This document shows, in pieces, positions 7,770 to 16,660 of a stretch of 64,000 bases of DNA (position 1 is its first letter; the number at the start of each line of letters is the position of its first letter). The stretch comes from Streptomyces sp. NBC_00178. Lineage in GTDB: Bacteria > Actinomycetota > Actinomycetes > Streptomycetales > Streptomycetaceae. Position numbers and translations under genes: made by a program. The stretch is taken from assembly GCF_036206005.1 (NCBI RefSeq), contig NZ_CP108143.1, positions 1,240,001 to 1,304,000 on the forward strand, in the 5' to 3' direction. The notes under the pieces were generated by a model. The model was not told where the DNA came from, did no database searches, and was given only the letters and a program-made list of their open reading frames with translations.

Positions 7770-8858
7770 TCAGCCCGCCGTGGGCGCCATGGCCTTCGGC
7801 GCCTCGACGGTCCGGCGGGGCACCGAGACGTGGTGGGCGGGGTCGCGGACCTCACCCACCAGCATCTCCAGGACGTCCTCCATGGCGACGAGGCCGAGCA
7901 CCCTGCCCGAGGCGTCCGCGACCTGCGCCAGGTGCGTGGCCGCGCGGCGCATGACCGTCAGGGCGTCGTCCAGCGGGAGCTCGGCCCGCACGGTCGCCAT
8001 CGGGCGCCAGATCTGCTGGGGAACGGCACGCTCGCCGTCCTCCAGCTCCAGGACGTCCTTGACGTGCAGGTAGCCCATGAAGGGGCCGCCGCCCTCGGCG
8101 CACACCGGGAAGCGGGAGTAGCCGGTCCTGACGGTCAGCTCCTCGATCCGGCGCGGGGTGACCGACGGGTCCACCGTCACCAGGGACGCACGGTCGAGCA
8201 TGACGTCGGTGACCTGCCGGCTGCCCAGCTCCAGGGCGTCCTCCAGACGTTCCTGGGCCTCGGGCTCCAGGAGCCCTGCGAGGCCCGAGTCCTCGACGAG
8301 ACGGTTGAGCTGTTCGCTGGTGAAGACCGCCTCGACCTCGTCCTTGGGCTCGACCTTGAAGAGCCTGAGCACGAGACGGGCGCACGCCCCGAGCGCCGAG
8401 GTGACCGGCCGGCACAGCCGGGCGAAACCGACCAGGCCGGGGCTGAGCCACATCGCGGTCTTCTCGGGGGCGGCCATCGCCAGGTTCTTCGGGACCATCT
8501 CGCCGATGACGAGGTGGAGGAAGACCACGGAGACGAGGGCGAGGGCGAAGCCGAGCGGGTGCACGAAGCCCTCGGGCACGTGGGCCGCGTGGAAGACCGG
8601 CTCCAGGAGGTGCGCCACGGTCGGCTCGGCGACGGCGCCGAGCGTGAGGGAGCAGACGGTGATGCCGAACTGGGCCGCGGCCATCATCTGCGGCAGGTTC
8701 TCCAGGCCGTACACGACCTGTCTGGCCCGGCTCGACCCGGCCGCGGCGAGCGGCTCGACCTGGCTGCGCCGCACGGAGACGAGCGCGAACTCCGCGCCGA
8801 CGAAGAAGCCGTTCGCCAGCACGAGCAGGCCCGCGAAGACGAGCTGTACGAGACTCAT
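7770..8858 (-). CDS. CNNM/HlyC-CorC family membrane protein with CBS pair (second of pair)
   Basis: The 362-aa protein has an N-terminal CNNM (DUF21) membrane domain of about 190 residues, beginning with a helix that contains LANGFFVGAEFALV. A CBS-domain pair follows (about 205-335). The C-terminal CorC_HlyC domain seen in the neighbouring paralogue seems to be absent, which makes this protein shorter. The family is implicated in magnesium or cobalt transport at the membrane; the label hemolysin is historical. Its start overlaps the stop of the upstream paralogue by 4 bp, so the two are translationally coupled and probably form a heteromer. Confidence 0.88.
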   Translation of the reverse strand: MSLVQLVFAGLLVLANGFFVGAEFALVSVRRSQVEPLAAAGSSRARQVVYGLENLPQMMAAAQFGITVCSLTLGAVAEPTVAHLLEPVFHAAHVPEGFVHPLGFALALVSVVFLHLVIGEMVPKNLAMAAPEKTAMWLSPGLVGFARLCRPVTSALGACARLVLRLFKVEPKDEVEAVFTSEQLNRLVEDSGLAGLLEPEAQERLEDALELGSRQVTDVMLDRASLVTVDPSVTPRRIEELTVRTGYSRFPVCAEGGGPFMGYLHVKDVLELEDGERAVPQQIWRPMATVRAELPLDDALTVMRRAATHLAQVADASGRVLGLVAMEDVLEMLVGEVRDPAHHVSVPRRTVEAPKAMAPTAG

Positions 8859-10219
8859 CGCACGGCCTCCAGCATGTCCTGGGAGAGCCGTCCGGCCGTG
8901 TGCGGTATGTCGGTCAGCCGGACGAACCTCACGCGCTCGGCGCGGTAGTGGCCGACCTGACGGACGGAGATCCGCCAGCCGGGCAGTTCCGCCCGGTCCC
9001 CCGGGGCGGGGATGCGTCCCAGCAGGTCGGCGATCAGTCCCGCCACGGTCTCGTACGGTCCTTCGGGTACGTCGAGGCCTATCGAGTGCAGGGTCAGGAC
9101 CCTGCAGCTGCCCTCCACGTCCCAGCCGGGCCGGCCGTCGTCGGCGACGACGGGGGTGAGCTGGGGGCGGTCCGCGCCTTCGGCGTCGTGCTCGTCCCTC
9201 ACCTCTCCCACCAGCTCCTCGATGATGTCCTCGAGGGTGACGACGCCCGCGGTACCGCCGTACTCGTCGACCACGACGGCGATCGGCTGCTCACTGCGCA
9301 GCCGCTGGAGCAGCTGTTCGACCGGCAGTGTCTCCGGTACGAGGAGCGGCGGCACGGCGACGCGGCCGACGGGGGTCCGCAGCCGGTCCGGGGCGGGGAC
9401 CGCGAGGGCGTTCTTGAGGTGGACCATGCCGACGACCTCGTCGATGCGGTCCCGGTACACGGGGAAGCGGGACAGTCCAGTAGCCCTGGTGAGGTTGAGG
9501 ACGTCCGCGGCGGTCGCCGTCGACTGCAGCGCGCTGACCTTCACCCGTGGGGTCATGACGTGCTGCGCGGTGAGACCGGCGAGGGACAGGGTCCGCACGA
9601 AGAGGTCGGCGGTGTCCTGTTCCAGGGCGCCGGCCTCGGCGGAGTGCCGGGCCAGGGAGACCAGTTCGCCCGGGGTCCGGGCGGAGGCCAGTTCGTCGGT
9701 GGGTTCGACGCCCAGCAGCCGCACCAGCCGGTTCGCGACCGTGTTCAGCACGGTGATCACGGGCCGCAGGAGGGCGGAGAAGCGGTGCTGGGGGCCGGCG
9801 ACGAAGCGGGCGACCTGGAGCGGCCGCGAGACCGCCCAGTTCTTCGGCACGAGTTCACCGATCACCATCTGGACGGCGGAGGCGAAGATCATGCCGGTGA
9901 CCACGCTCACTCCGGGGACCACTCCCGCGGGCAGGCCCGTGGAGGTGAGGGGCCCGGCGAGCAGCTGGGCGAGCGCCGGTTCCGCCAGCATGCCCACGAC
10001 CAGTGAGGTGATGGTGATGCCGAGCTGGGTGCCGGACAGCTGGAAGGAGAGTTCGCGCAGGGCGGCGACGACGGTGCGCGCCCGGCGGTCGCCCTCGGCG
10101 GCGGCGCGCTCGGCGTCCGGCCGGTCCACGGTGACGAGACCGAATTCGGCCGCCACGAAGAATCCGTTGGCGAGGATGAGGAGGAATGCCGCGAGGAGCA
10201 GCAACAGGGGGGTTGTCAT
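8855..10219 (-). CDS. CNNM/HlyC-CorC family membrane protein with CBS pair and CorC_HlyC domain
   Basis: The 454-aa protein has the full domain order of the family: CNNM (DUF21) membrane domain (about 1-200, with LANGFFVAAEFGLV at the first helix), two CBS domains (about 215-340, with VVDEYGGTAGVVTLEDI marking the second), and a C-terminal CorC_HlyC domain (about 355-440, with the WDVEGSCRV segment). Members are linked to divalent cation homeostasis. It is the first gene of a two-gene unit with the shorter paralogue. The 190-bp gap upstream holds a terminator of the preceding unit, so a promoter must lie close to the gene, but I cannot single one out. Confidence 0.9.
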   Translation of the reverse strand: MTTPLLLLLAAFLLILANGFFVAAEFGLVTVDRPDAERAAAEGDRRARTVVAALRELSFQLSGTQLGITITSLVVGMLAEPALAQLLAGPLTSTGLPAGVVPGVSVVTGMIFASAVQMVIGELVPKNWAVSRPLQVARFVAGPQHRFSALLRPVITVLNTVANRLVRLLGVEPTDELASARTPGELVSLARHSAEAGALEQDTADLFVRTLSLAGLTAQHVMTPRVKVSALQSTATAADVLNLTRATGLSRFPVYRDRIDEVVGMVHLKNALAVPAPDRLRTPVGRVAVPPLLVPETLPVEQLLQRLRSEQPIAVVVDEYGGTAGVVTLEDIIEELVGEVRDEHDAEGADRPQLTPVVADDGRPGWDVEGSCRVLTLHSIGLDVPEGPYETVAGLIADLLGRIPAPGDRAELPGWRISVRQVGHYRAERVRFVRLTDIPHTAGRLSQDMLEAVR

Positions 10220-10333
10220 GCCGCCGCCTCCGGGGAGGGGGCGGCGCAGGTACTACCGGACGATCCGTCCATTGCTGGAGGGAGTCACTCCTTGGGTCGC
10301 AGGAATGTGCCCCGCGGGGCCCGAAGGGCCTTC

Positions 10334-10362
10334 AGGTGCGGGGCGGCGGCGCACCCGGTGCA
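10334..10362 (-). terminator. Candidate terminator after the rib-his-PH unit
   Basis: GGCGGCGGCGCACC and GGTGCACCGCCGCC form a nearly perfect inverted repeat (one mismatch) about 50 bp downstream of the PH-domain gene stop. No U-run follows. Confidence 0.45.
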
Positions 10363-10410
10363 CCGCCGCCATCCAGAATAATCGGGATCCGGCCGCGTGG
10401 GGCAGGGGGC

Positions 10411-10890
10411 TCAGCCGTTCCGAGTGGCGTCGTTCACTCCGCTGCCGTGGAACTCGACGAGGGCGCGGAGTGCGCGGGCGTCCCGGATGGCCTGTTCCCG
10501 GGCGATCCCCGGCTGGATGCCGAGGGCGGGCATGCTGGTGCCGTCGCCGATGTCGAGGAACACCCACGGGTCACCCGCGCGCAGGTTGACGCGGACGATC
10601 TCCGCCCACGCCAGCCGGCGCGTACGCGTGATGTTGACGACCGTGACTCCGGTCTCGTCGGCGGTGACGCGCGGGCGGCTCAGCAGGGCCAGGACGCCGA
10701 AGAAGAGCAGGGCGACGAAGACGAAGCTGGCCCGCTCCCCCGGCCCGAGGCTCTCCAGGATCATCGCGACGGCGGTGATGACGACGAACATCGCCGCTCC
10801 CACGGTCAGCAGGACGACCCGGGTGCGGGTCGGCCTGAAGGTGGCCGGGAGTTCGGGGAGTCCGGGAGAAGCGGGCGGGGAGGCGGACAT
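10411..10890 (-). CDS. PH-domain membrane protein, unknown role
   Basis: The 159-aa protein has two adjacent membrane helices (about residues 27-47 and 55-68) followed by a bacterial PH-like domain (about 70-150, with RPRVTADETGVTVVNI and the strand DPWVFLDIGDG). Proteins of this shape sit in the membrane with the PH domain in the cytoplasm; their ligands are unknown. The gene follows hisG by 41 bp on the same strand and is the last gene of the riboflavin/histidine unit. Nothing in the sequence links it functionally to histidine synthesis, and it may simply be carried in the operon. Confidence 0.75.
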   Translation of the reverse strand: MSASPPASPGLPELPATFRPTRTRVVLLTVGAAMFVVITAVAMILESLGPGERASFVFVALLFFGVLALLSRPRVTADETGVTVVNITRTRRLAWAEIVRVNLRAGDPWVFLDIGDGTSMPALGIQPGIAREQAIRDARALRALVEFHGSGVNDATRNG

Positions 10891-10931
10891 CGCGGCGCTG
10901 CCTTCCTTCGGTTGTGCCGTCGTGCGGGCCG

Positions 10932-11780
10932 TCAGAGGCGGCAGGCGTGGATGGCGGTCGTGAGGATGGCGCGGGCGCCCAGTTCGTACAGGTCGTCCAT
11001 GATCCGCTGGGCCTCCTTGGCCGCGACCATGGAACGGACCGCGACCCAGCCCTCGTGGTGCAGCGGCGAGATGGTCGGCGACTCCAGCCCCGGGGTGAGG
11101 GCGACCGCCCGCTCCAGGTGCTCGACCCGGCAGTCGTAGTCCATCATCACGTAGCTGCGCGCCACCAGGACGCCCTGCAGGCGGCGCAGGAACTGCTGCA
11201 CCTTGGGGTCGTCGCCGGGGGCGCCCTTGCGGCGGATCACCACGGCTTCCGACTTCATGATCGGTTCACCGATGATCTCGAGGCCGGCGTTGCGCATGCT
11301 CGTGCCGGTCTCGACGACATCGGCGATGATCTGCGCGACCCCGAGCTCGATGGCGGTCTCGACGGCGCCGTCGAGGTGGACGACCGAGGCCTTCACGCCC
11401 TCGTCGGCGAGGTGCTTGGCCACGATGCCCTCGTAGGACGTGGCGATCGTCATGCCGTCGAAGTCCTGGGGGCCGGTGGCCGTGCCGGGCTTCGTGGCGT
11501 AGCGGAAGGTGGAACGGGCGAAGCCGAGCTGGAGGATCTCCTCGGCGTCGGCCCCGGAGTCCAGCAGCAGGTCACGGCCGGTGATGCCGATGTCCAGCCG
11601 CCCGGAGCTGACGTAGATCGCGATGTCCCGCGGCCTCAGGTAGAAGAACTCGACCTCGTTCGTGGGGTCGACGAGGACCAGTTCCTTGGACTCCTTGCGC
11701 TGCCGGTAGCCCGCCTCATGGAGCATCGCCATCGCAGGCCCGGAGATTGCACCCTTGTTGGGGACGGCGATGCGCAGCAT
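10932..11780 (-). CDS. hisG: ATP phosphoribosyltransferase, long form
   Basis: HisG catalyses the first step of histidine synthesis, ATP plus PRPP to phosphoribosyl-ATP. At 282 aa this is the long form, with an N-terminal two-lobed catalytic part starting MLRIAVPNKG and a C-terminal ACT-like regulatory domain (about 205-280), so no HisZ partner is needed and feedback by histidine is expected. The central EGIVAKHLADEG and GVAQIIADVVETG segments belong to the substrate-binding lobes. It follows hisE by 52 bp, the usual actinobacterial hisE-hisG pair; the other his genes are not in this window. Confidence 0.96.
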   Translation of the reverse strand: MLRIAVPNKGAISGPAMAMLHEAGYRQRKESKELVLVDPTNEVEFFYLRPRDIAIYVSSGRLDIGITGRDLLLDSGADAEEILQLGFARSTFRYATKPGTATGPQDFDGMTIATSYEGIVAKHLADEGVKASVVHLDGAVETAIELGVAQIIADVVETGTSMRNAGLEIIGEPIMKSEAVVIRRKGAPGDDPKVQQFLRRLQGVLVARSYVMMDYDCRVEHLERAVALTPGLESPTISPLHHEGWVAVRSMVAAKEAQRIMDDLYELGARAILTTAIHACRL

Positions 11781-11832
11781 GAGGTCAGGTTTCCTTTGTG
11801 CGGAGGGAGTTCCGGGGACGTGCGGGGTGTGC

Positions 11833-12105
11833 TCAGAGGTGGGCGTAGACGTCGTCGAGCGAGATCCCGCGGGCGACCATCATCACCTGGACGTGGTACA
11901 GCAGTTGCGAGATCTCCTCGGCGGCGGCTTCCTTGCCCTCGTATTCGGCGGCCATCCAGACCTCGGCGGCCTCCTCGACGACCTTCTTGCCGATGGCATG
12001 CACTCCCTTGTCCACCAGCTCGGCGGTGCGGGAGGTGGAGGGGTCGCCGTCGGCGGCCTTGAGCTGGAGCTCGGCGAAGAGCTCTTCGAAGGTTTTGTTC
12101 GCCAT
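11833..12105 (-). CDS. hisE: Phosphoribosyl-ATP pyrophosphatase
   Basis: HisE hydrolyses phosphoribosyl-ATP to phosphoribosyl-AMP, the second histidine step. The 90-aa protein is a single all-alpha MazG-like domain, with the acidic metal-binding cluster [13 protein letters not shown] at about residues 39-51 and [14 protein letters not shown] at about 62-75. It is a stand-alone HisE, not fused to HisI, as is usual in Actinobacteria. It lies 35 bp downstream of ribH and 52 bp upstream of hisG on the same strand, so riboflavin and histidine genes probably share a transcript. Confidence 0.96.
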   Translation of the reverse strand: MANKTFEELFAELQLKAADGDPSTSRTAELVDKGVHAIGKKVVEEAAEVWMAAEYEGKEAAAEEISQLLYHVQVMMVARGISLDDVYAHL

Positions 12106-12140
12106 GATGGTCCCTAGAATACGGGGTCCCCGGGCGCTGC

Positions 12141-12626
12141 TCAGCGCCAGGGTTCGCTCACGGTGCGCAGCGTGGCCGCGGTGGCGACGGCCGCGGTGAC
12201 CGCTTCGTGCCCCTTGTCCTCGTTGGACCCCTCGAGCCCGGCCCGGTCCAGGGCCTGCTCCTCGTTGTCACACGTGAGGACGCCGAAGCCCACGGGGACC
12301 CCGGTGTCGACGGTGACCTGCGTGAGGCCGTTGGTGACGCCCTGCGACACGTACTCGAAGTGCGGGGTGCCGCCGCGGATGATGACGCCGAGGGCGACGA
12401 TCGCGTCGTAGCCCCGTCCGGCGAGCACCTTGGCGACCACCGGGAGCTCGAAGCTGCCGGGGACCCGGAGCAGTGTCGGCTCGTCGATCCCGAGGTCGTG
12501 GAGGGCACGCAGAGCCCCGTCCACGAGTCCGTCCATCACCTTCTCGTGCCACTGGGCCGCGATCACCGCGACCCTGAGGTCGCCGCAGTTGCGTACGGAC
12601 AGTTCGGGTGCGCCCTTGCCGCTCAT
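12141..12626 (-). CDS. ribH: 6,7-dimethyl-8-ribityllumazine synthase
   Basis: RibH joins the pyrimidine intermediate and 3,4-dihydroxybutanone phosphate to make lumazine. I take the ATG at 12626, which has AGGAGAG just upstream; the open frame beyond it is antisense noise. The 161-aa protein has the characteristic [12 protein letters not shown] (about 54-65) and [15 protein letters not shown] (about 78-92) segments, the latter with the His of the active site. It is the last rib gene of the operon, 26 bp after ribBA and 35 bp before hisE. Confidence 0.96.
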   Translation of the reverse strand: MSGKGAPELSVRNCGDLRVAVIAAQWHEKVMDGLVDGALRALHDLGIDEPTLLRVPGSFELPVVAKVLAGRGYDAIVALGVIIRGGTPHFEYVSQGVTNGLTQVTVDTGVPVGFGVLTCDNEEQALDRAGLEGSNEDKGHEAVTAAVATAATLRTVSEPWR

Positions 12627-12652
12627 GTCTCTCCTGTGTGTTCGTTCGGTTC

Positions 12653-13942
12653 TTACTGGTTGCCGCAGGCCGACGCCGTGGTGGCGTCGAGCCAGGGCAG
12701 GTCGTGCCCCATCCGGTCCCGCTTGGTGCGCAGGTACCGCAGGTTGTGCTCCCCGGCCTTGACGGGCATGGGCTCGCGTCCGGTGATCCGGAGTCCGTGC
12801 CGCACGAGCGCGGCGGTCTTGTCCGGGTTGTTGGTCATCAGCCGGAGGCTGCGGACGCCGAGGTCGCTCAGGATCTGGGCGCCCGCCGCGTAGTCCCGGG
12901 CGTCGGCGGGCAGGCCGAGTTCCAGGTTGGCGTCGAGCGTGTCGGAACCGCGCTCCTGGAGTTCGTACGCCCGCAGCTTGGACAGCAGTCCGATGCCGCG
13001 GCCCTCGTGTCCGCGCAGGTACACGACGACCCCGCGGCCCTCGGCCGTGACACGCTCCATGGAGGCGTGCAGCTGGGGTCCGCAGTCGCAGCGCTGCGAC
13101 TGGAAGATGTCGCCCGTCAGGCATTCCGAGTGGACCCGGACGAGGACGTCCTCGCCGTCGCCGATGTCGCCGTGCACCAGTGCCACGTGCTCGACGCCGT
13201 CGGCGATGGAGCGGTAGCCGTACGCGGTGAACTGCCCGAACGTGGTGGGCAGTCGGACCTCGGCCTCGCGGCGGACGGTCGGCTCGGAGGTGCGCCGGTA
13301 GGCGACCAGGTCCTCGATGGAGATGATCGTGAGGCCGTGCTTGCGCGCGAAGGGGATGAGTTCGGGCAGGCGCAGCATCACGCCGTCCTCACCCGCGATC
13401 TCCACGATCGCGCCGGCGGGACGCAGTCCGGCGAGCCGGGCGAGGTCGACGGCCGCCTCGGTGTGCCCGTTGCGGACGAGCACGCCTCCGGCCTTCGCGC
13501 GGAGCGGGAAGACGTGACCGGGGCGCACGAAGTCGCCGGGGCCGGCCTTGCCGTCCGCGAGCATCCGGAGGGTGGTGGCGCGGTCGGCCGCCGAGATCCC
13601 GGTGGTCACCCCGTGGGCCGCCGAGGCGTCCACGGAGACCGTGAAGGCGGTCTGCATCGACTCGGTGTTGTGGGCGACCATCTGCGGGAGTTCGAGGCGT
13701 TCGAGCTCGTCGGTCTCCATGGGTGCGCAGATCAGGCCGCGGCACTCGCTCATCATGAAGGCGACGATCTCGGGGGTCGCCTTCTCGGCGGCGATGACGA
13801 GGTCGCCCTCGTTCTCACGGTTCTCGTCGTCGACGACCACGACGGGCCGTCCGGCGGCGATGTCGCGGATCGCCTGTTCGACGGGGTCCAGCGAGAGGTC
13901 TTCGAGGGTGTGGTCGTGCAACCAGGTGGGCTGGGCAGTCAT
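12653..13942 (-). CDS. ribBA: Bifunctional 3,4-dihydroxy-2-butanone-4-phosphate synthase / GTP cyclohydrolase II
   Basis: The 429-aa protein fuses both entry enzymes of riboflavin synthesis. The N-terminal RibB domain (about 15-215) shows [12 protein letters not shown] and [12 protein letters not shown] with the metal and substrate residues. The C-terminal RibA domain (about 220-420) has the zinc-binding [16 protein letters not shown] with three cysteines and the catalytic [11 protein letters not shown] segment. The ATG at 13942 overlaps the stop of ribM by 4 bp, so the genes are translationally coupled. It supplies both halves of the lumazine reaction carried out by RibH immediately downstream. 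Confidence 0.96.
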   Translation of the reverse strand: MTAQPTWLHDHTLEDLSLDPVEQAIRDIAAGRPVVVVDDENRENEGDLVIAAEKATPEIVAFMMSECRGLICAPMETDELERLELPQMVAHNTESMQTAFTVSVDASAAHGVTTGISAADRATTLRMLADGKAGPGDFVRPGHVFPLRAKAGGVLVRNGHTEAAVDLARLAGLRPAGAIVEIAGEDGVMLRLPELIPFARKHGLTIISIEDLVAYRRTSEPTVRREAEVRLPTTFGQFTAYGYRSIADGVEHVALVHGDIGDGEDVLVRVHSECLTGDIFQSQRCDCGPQLHASMERVTAEGRGVVVYLRGHEGRGIGLLSKLRAYELQERGSDTLDANLELGLPADARDYAAGAQILSDLGVRSLRLMTNNPDKTAALVRHGLRITGREPMPVKAGEHNLRYLRTKRDRMGHDLPWLDATTASACGNQ

Positions 13943-14583
13943 GCCGTGGCTCCTTCCAGAGCGGGTGTCCGCGTACGCAGCCACCAGTCGCGCATGCCCC
14001 ACAGGACGAGGGCGCCGTAGACGACGTAGATGAGACCGGAGAAGGCGAGTCCGCTGTGGAAGTTCAGCGGGACGCCGACGAGATCGACGAGCAGCCAGGC
14101 GAACCAGAACTCGACCATGCCGCGGGCCTGGGCGAGCATCGCCACGAGGGTGCCGGCGAAGATGTACGCGTCGGCCCACGGACTCCAGGAGAGGGACGGG
14201 AAGGCCGTGAACAGTCCGCCGACGGCCAGGGTGCCGGCGGCAGCTCCGCCGGCGAGGTACGCGCGCTCGCGCCAGGTGGCGAAGCGCACGGCGATGGAAC
14301 CGTCCTGCGCCTTCTGCCTGCCGCGGGTCCACTGCCGCCATCCCCAGACGGCGACGGCGACGACGATCAGCTGCTTGCCGACGCTGCCCGCCTGGTGGAC
14401 GGACACGTTGGCGGCGACCAGCACGGCACCGGACAGGAGTTGGGCGGGCCAGGTCCACACCGAGCGGAGCCAGCCGAGGGCCAGGGCGATCAGGCCGATG
14501 GTGTTGCCGAGCATGTCGGACCAGATGATGCGCTGCCCGAAGGCGGTGAACGCCTCCGAGTCCAACCAGTCCACCGCGCTCAT
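13939..14583 (-). CDS. ribM: PnuC-like riboflavin transporter
   Basis: The 214-aa protein is very hydrophobic, with about seven predicted membrane helices, and belongs to the PnuC family ([13 protein letters not shown] and the [13 protein letters not shown] region are typical). PnuC proteins move nicotinamide riboside or other vitamins by facilitated diffusion. Location decides the substrate here: the gene overlaps ribE and ribBA by 4 bp each inside an FMN-riboswitch operon, the setting of RibM, a riboflavin carrier described in Streptomyces and Corynebacterium. Transport of riboflavin is thus inferred from family and context. Confidence 0.88.
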   Translation of the reverse strand: MSAVDWLDSEAFTAFGQRIIWSDMLGNTIGLIALALGWLRSVWTWPAQLLSGAVLVAANVSVHQAGSVGKQLIVVAVAVWGWRQWTRGRQKAQDGSIAVRFATWRERAYLAGGAAAGTLAVGGLFTAFPSLSWSPWADAYIFAGTLVAMLAQARGMVEFWFAWLLVDLVGVPLNFHSGLAFSGLIYVVYGALVLWGMRDWWLRTRTPALEGATA

Positions 14584-15200
14584 GAGACCGGCTCCCCGGG
14601 CTCCGGCGGTGTGCTCGTGCCGAGCAGCCGCTCGACGTACTTCGCGAGGACGTCCACTTCGAGGTTGACCGGGTCACCGGGCTGCTTGAAGCCCAGCGTG
14701 GTCAGTCCGAGGGTGGTGGGGATGAGGCTGATGGTGAAGTGGTCGGAGCCCGCGTCGACGACCGTGAGGCTGACGCCGTCGACCGTGATCGAGCCCTTCT
14801 CCACCACGTAGCGGGTCAGGTCGCCGGGCAGGGAGATCTTCACGAGCTCCCAGTGCTCGGAGGGCGTCCGCTCGACGATGTGCCCGGTGCCGTCCACGTG
14901 GCCCTGGACGATGTGTCCGCCGAGCCGGCCGCCGAGCGCCATGGGGCGTTCGAGGTTGACCCGGGAGCCGGTGGCCAGCGCGCCGAGGCTGGAGCGCTTC
15001 AGCGTCTCGGCCATGACGTCGGCGGTGAACTCGCCGTCCCCGGTCTCCACGACGGTGAGGCAGACGCCGTTCACCGCGATGGAGTCGCCGTGCTTGGCGT
15101 CCTCGGTGACCACGGGGCCGCGCAGCCGGAAGCGGGAGGCGTCGCCGAGCGTCTCGACGGCGGTGATCTCACCCAGTTCTTCGACAATTCCGGTGAACAC
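14580..15200 (-). CDS. ribE: Riboflavin synthase, alpha chain
   Basis: The enzyme dismutates two lumazine molecules to riboflavin. The 206-aa protein starts at a GTG (15200) directly adjacent to the ribD stop, and begins [11 protein letters not shown], the hallmark of the family. It consists of two similar beta-barrel repeats, each with a VNGVCLTV or VDGVSLTV strand (about 43-50 and 140-147), as expected from internal duplication. It overlaps ribM by 4 bp. Some groups call this gene ribC. Confidence 0.95.
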   Translation of the reverse strand: MFTGIVEELGEITAVETLGDASRFRLRGPVVTEDAKHGDSIAVNGVCLTVVETGDGEFTADVMAETLKRSSLGALATGSRVNLERPMALGGRLGGHIVQGHVDGTGHIVERTPSEHWELVKISLPGDLTRYVVEKGSITVDGVSLTVVDAGSDHFTISLIPTTLGLTTLGFKQPGDPVNLEVDVLAKYVERLLGTSTPPEPGEPVS

Positions 15201-16301
15201 TCAGTTTCCCTTCCGAGCAGGGGCGGGGACGGCGGTGACGCGTACGTCGGGACCGAGACGGACTGTCTCCGTCACATCGAGGCGCAACGCCTGGGAGAGG
15301 GTGGAGATTCCGGCGTCGGCGAGAGCGGAGGGGCCCGCGCCGAGGAGGACCGGGGCGAGATAGCCGACAACGGTGTCGACGGCTCCCGCGGAGACAAAGG
15401 ATCCGGCGAGGACCGGGCCGCCCTCCAGGAGCACGGAGCGGACGCCCCGCGCGTGGAGGGCCGCGAGCAGGGCCTCGACGTCGAGGCCGGGACCGGCCTC
15501 GGCACGGGGCAGGCGCAGCACGTTCCCGGCGGGGAGGTGGTCCGTCGCGGCGTCGTCGGCGACGGCGATCAGGGTGGGCGCGGTCGCGTCGAGGACGCGG
15601 GCTCCGGGCCGTACCGCGGTGGCGCCGGTGTCGACGACCACGCGGAGCGGCTGGGTGGCGCCCTCGATGCCGCGTACGGCCAGCTGCGGGTCGTCGCTCC
15701 GCGCGGTGCCGGAGCCGACCACGACGGCGTCGGCCTCGGCGCGCAGCCGGTGGACGTCGGCGCGGGATTCGGGGGAGCTGATCCAGCGGCTGGTGGAGTC
15801 GGCGGCGGCGACCCGCCCGTCGAGCGTCGCCGCGTACTTCCACAGGACGTACGGGCGGCCCAGGCGCACCGAGGTGAGCCAGGCGATGTTGACGGCCTCC
15901 GCCTCTTCGGCGAGGAGCCCCTGCTCCACCTCGACGCCCGCGGCGCGCAGGGTGTCCGCGCCGCCCGTGGCCTGCGGGTTCGGGTCTGCGACCGCGTAGA
16001 CGACGCGCCGGACGCCGGCCTCGATCAGCGCCTGGGCACAGGGGCCGGTGCGTCCGGTGTGGTTGCACGGTTCGAGGGTGACGTACGCGGTGCCGCCACG
16101 AGCCCTCTCGCCGGCCTCACGCAGGGCGTGGATCTCGGCGTGCGGCCCTCCGGCGCGCTCGTGGAAGCCTTCGCCCACCTTCTCACCGGCGGCGTCCAGG
16201 ATGACGCTCCCGACGACCGGGTTGGGGCTGGTGGCGCCGAGTCCGCGTGCGGCGAGTGCGACAGCGCGCCGCATGGCGGTGTGTTCGGCCGTGGTGGCCA
16301 C
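15201..16301 (-). CDS. ribD: Bifunctional pyrimidine deaminase / 5-amino-6-ribosylaminouracil-phosphate reductase
   Basis: The 366-aa RibD performs the second and third steps from GTP. The N-terminal deaminase domain (about 1-145) has the zinc site HAEIHAL and EPCNHTGRTGPC. The C-terminal reductase domain (about 150-360) binds NADPH, with YVLWKYAATLDGRVA and LLEGGPVLAGSFV visible. It is the first gene of the riboflavin operon and lies 160 bp behind the FMN riboswitch, which should repress it when FMN is plentiful. The ribE GTG start touches its stop codon. Confidence 0.96.
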   Translation of the reverse strand: MATTAEHTAMRRAVALAARGLGATSPNPVVGSVILDAAGEKVGEGFHERAGGPHAEIHALREAGERARGGTAYVTLEPCNHTGRTGPCAQALIEAGVRRVVYAVADPNPQATGGADTLRAAGVEVEQGLLAEEAEAVNIAWLTSVRLGRPYVLWKYAATLDGRVAAADSTSRWISSPESRADVHRLRAEADAVVVGSGTARSDDPQLAVRGIEGATQPLRVVVDTGATAVRPGARVLDATAPTLIAVADDAATDHLPAGNVLRLPRAEAGPGLDVEALLAALHARGVRSVLLEGGPVLAGSFVSAGAVDTVVGYLAPVLLGAGPSALADAGISTLSQALRLDVTETVRLGPDVRVTAVPAPARKGN

Positions 16302-16464
16302 CGGGTTCTCCTGCCTCTTGGGGCACGAACTCCGGGGCCTGTCGATGACGACAGAGAAACGGAACGCAACAGGGGGACGCCGGAAACCGATGACGGGGAC
16401 ACGGTCTCCCGGATGAACGGGGAAAACGCGTCCGCCTACGGCGGCGTACCTGTGACGGCCCGCC

Positions 16465-16592
16465 GCGCACTGCCTCCCATCCGGACTTTAACCGTCGGTC
16501 CAGGAATCCCACCTGGTCAACCGGCCGCTGGATGCGGACGGGTCGCGGACTATAACCGCCGGTTCGGAATTGCACCGACCCCGGAGTGCGCT
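16465..16592 (-). ncRNA. FMN riboswitch (RFN element)
   Basis: Read on the minus strand, the element begins near 16592 with AGCGCACTCCGGGGTCGGTG, continues through the conserved CGAACCGGCGGTTATAGTCCGCGACCC-like core and closes with GGATGGGAGGCAGTGCGC at 16465. The outer strands GCGCACT and AGTGCGC pair to form P1, and the sequences of the RFN loops are easy to recognise. It lies 163 bp upstream of ribD. FMN binding should lower ribD-ribH expression; in actinobacteria this is often at the level of translation start. The 360-bp region 16302-16660 contains this element and its promoter, which I could not place exactly. Confidence 0.93.
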
Positions 16593-16660
16593 GCTACTGG
16601 TACACAACACATTGTGCCACGAAGTACCTTCACCCATACGGGCGCCCTCTGTGCAACAGC

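Noticed and set aside
10411-10890. PH-domain protein as a histidine transporter or enzyme
   Set aside because: Only two membrane helices and a PH-like fold are visible; no transporter or enzyme motif supports it.
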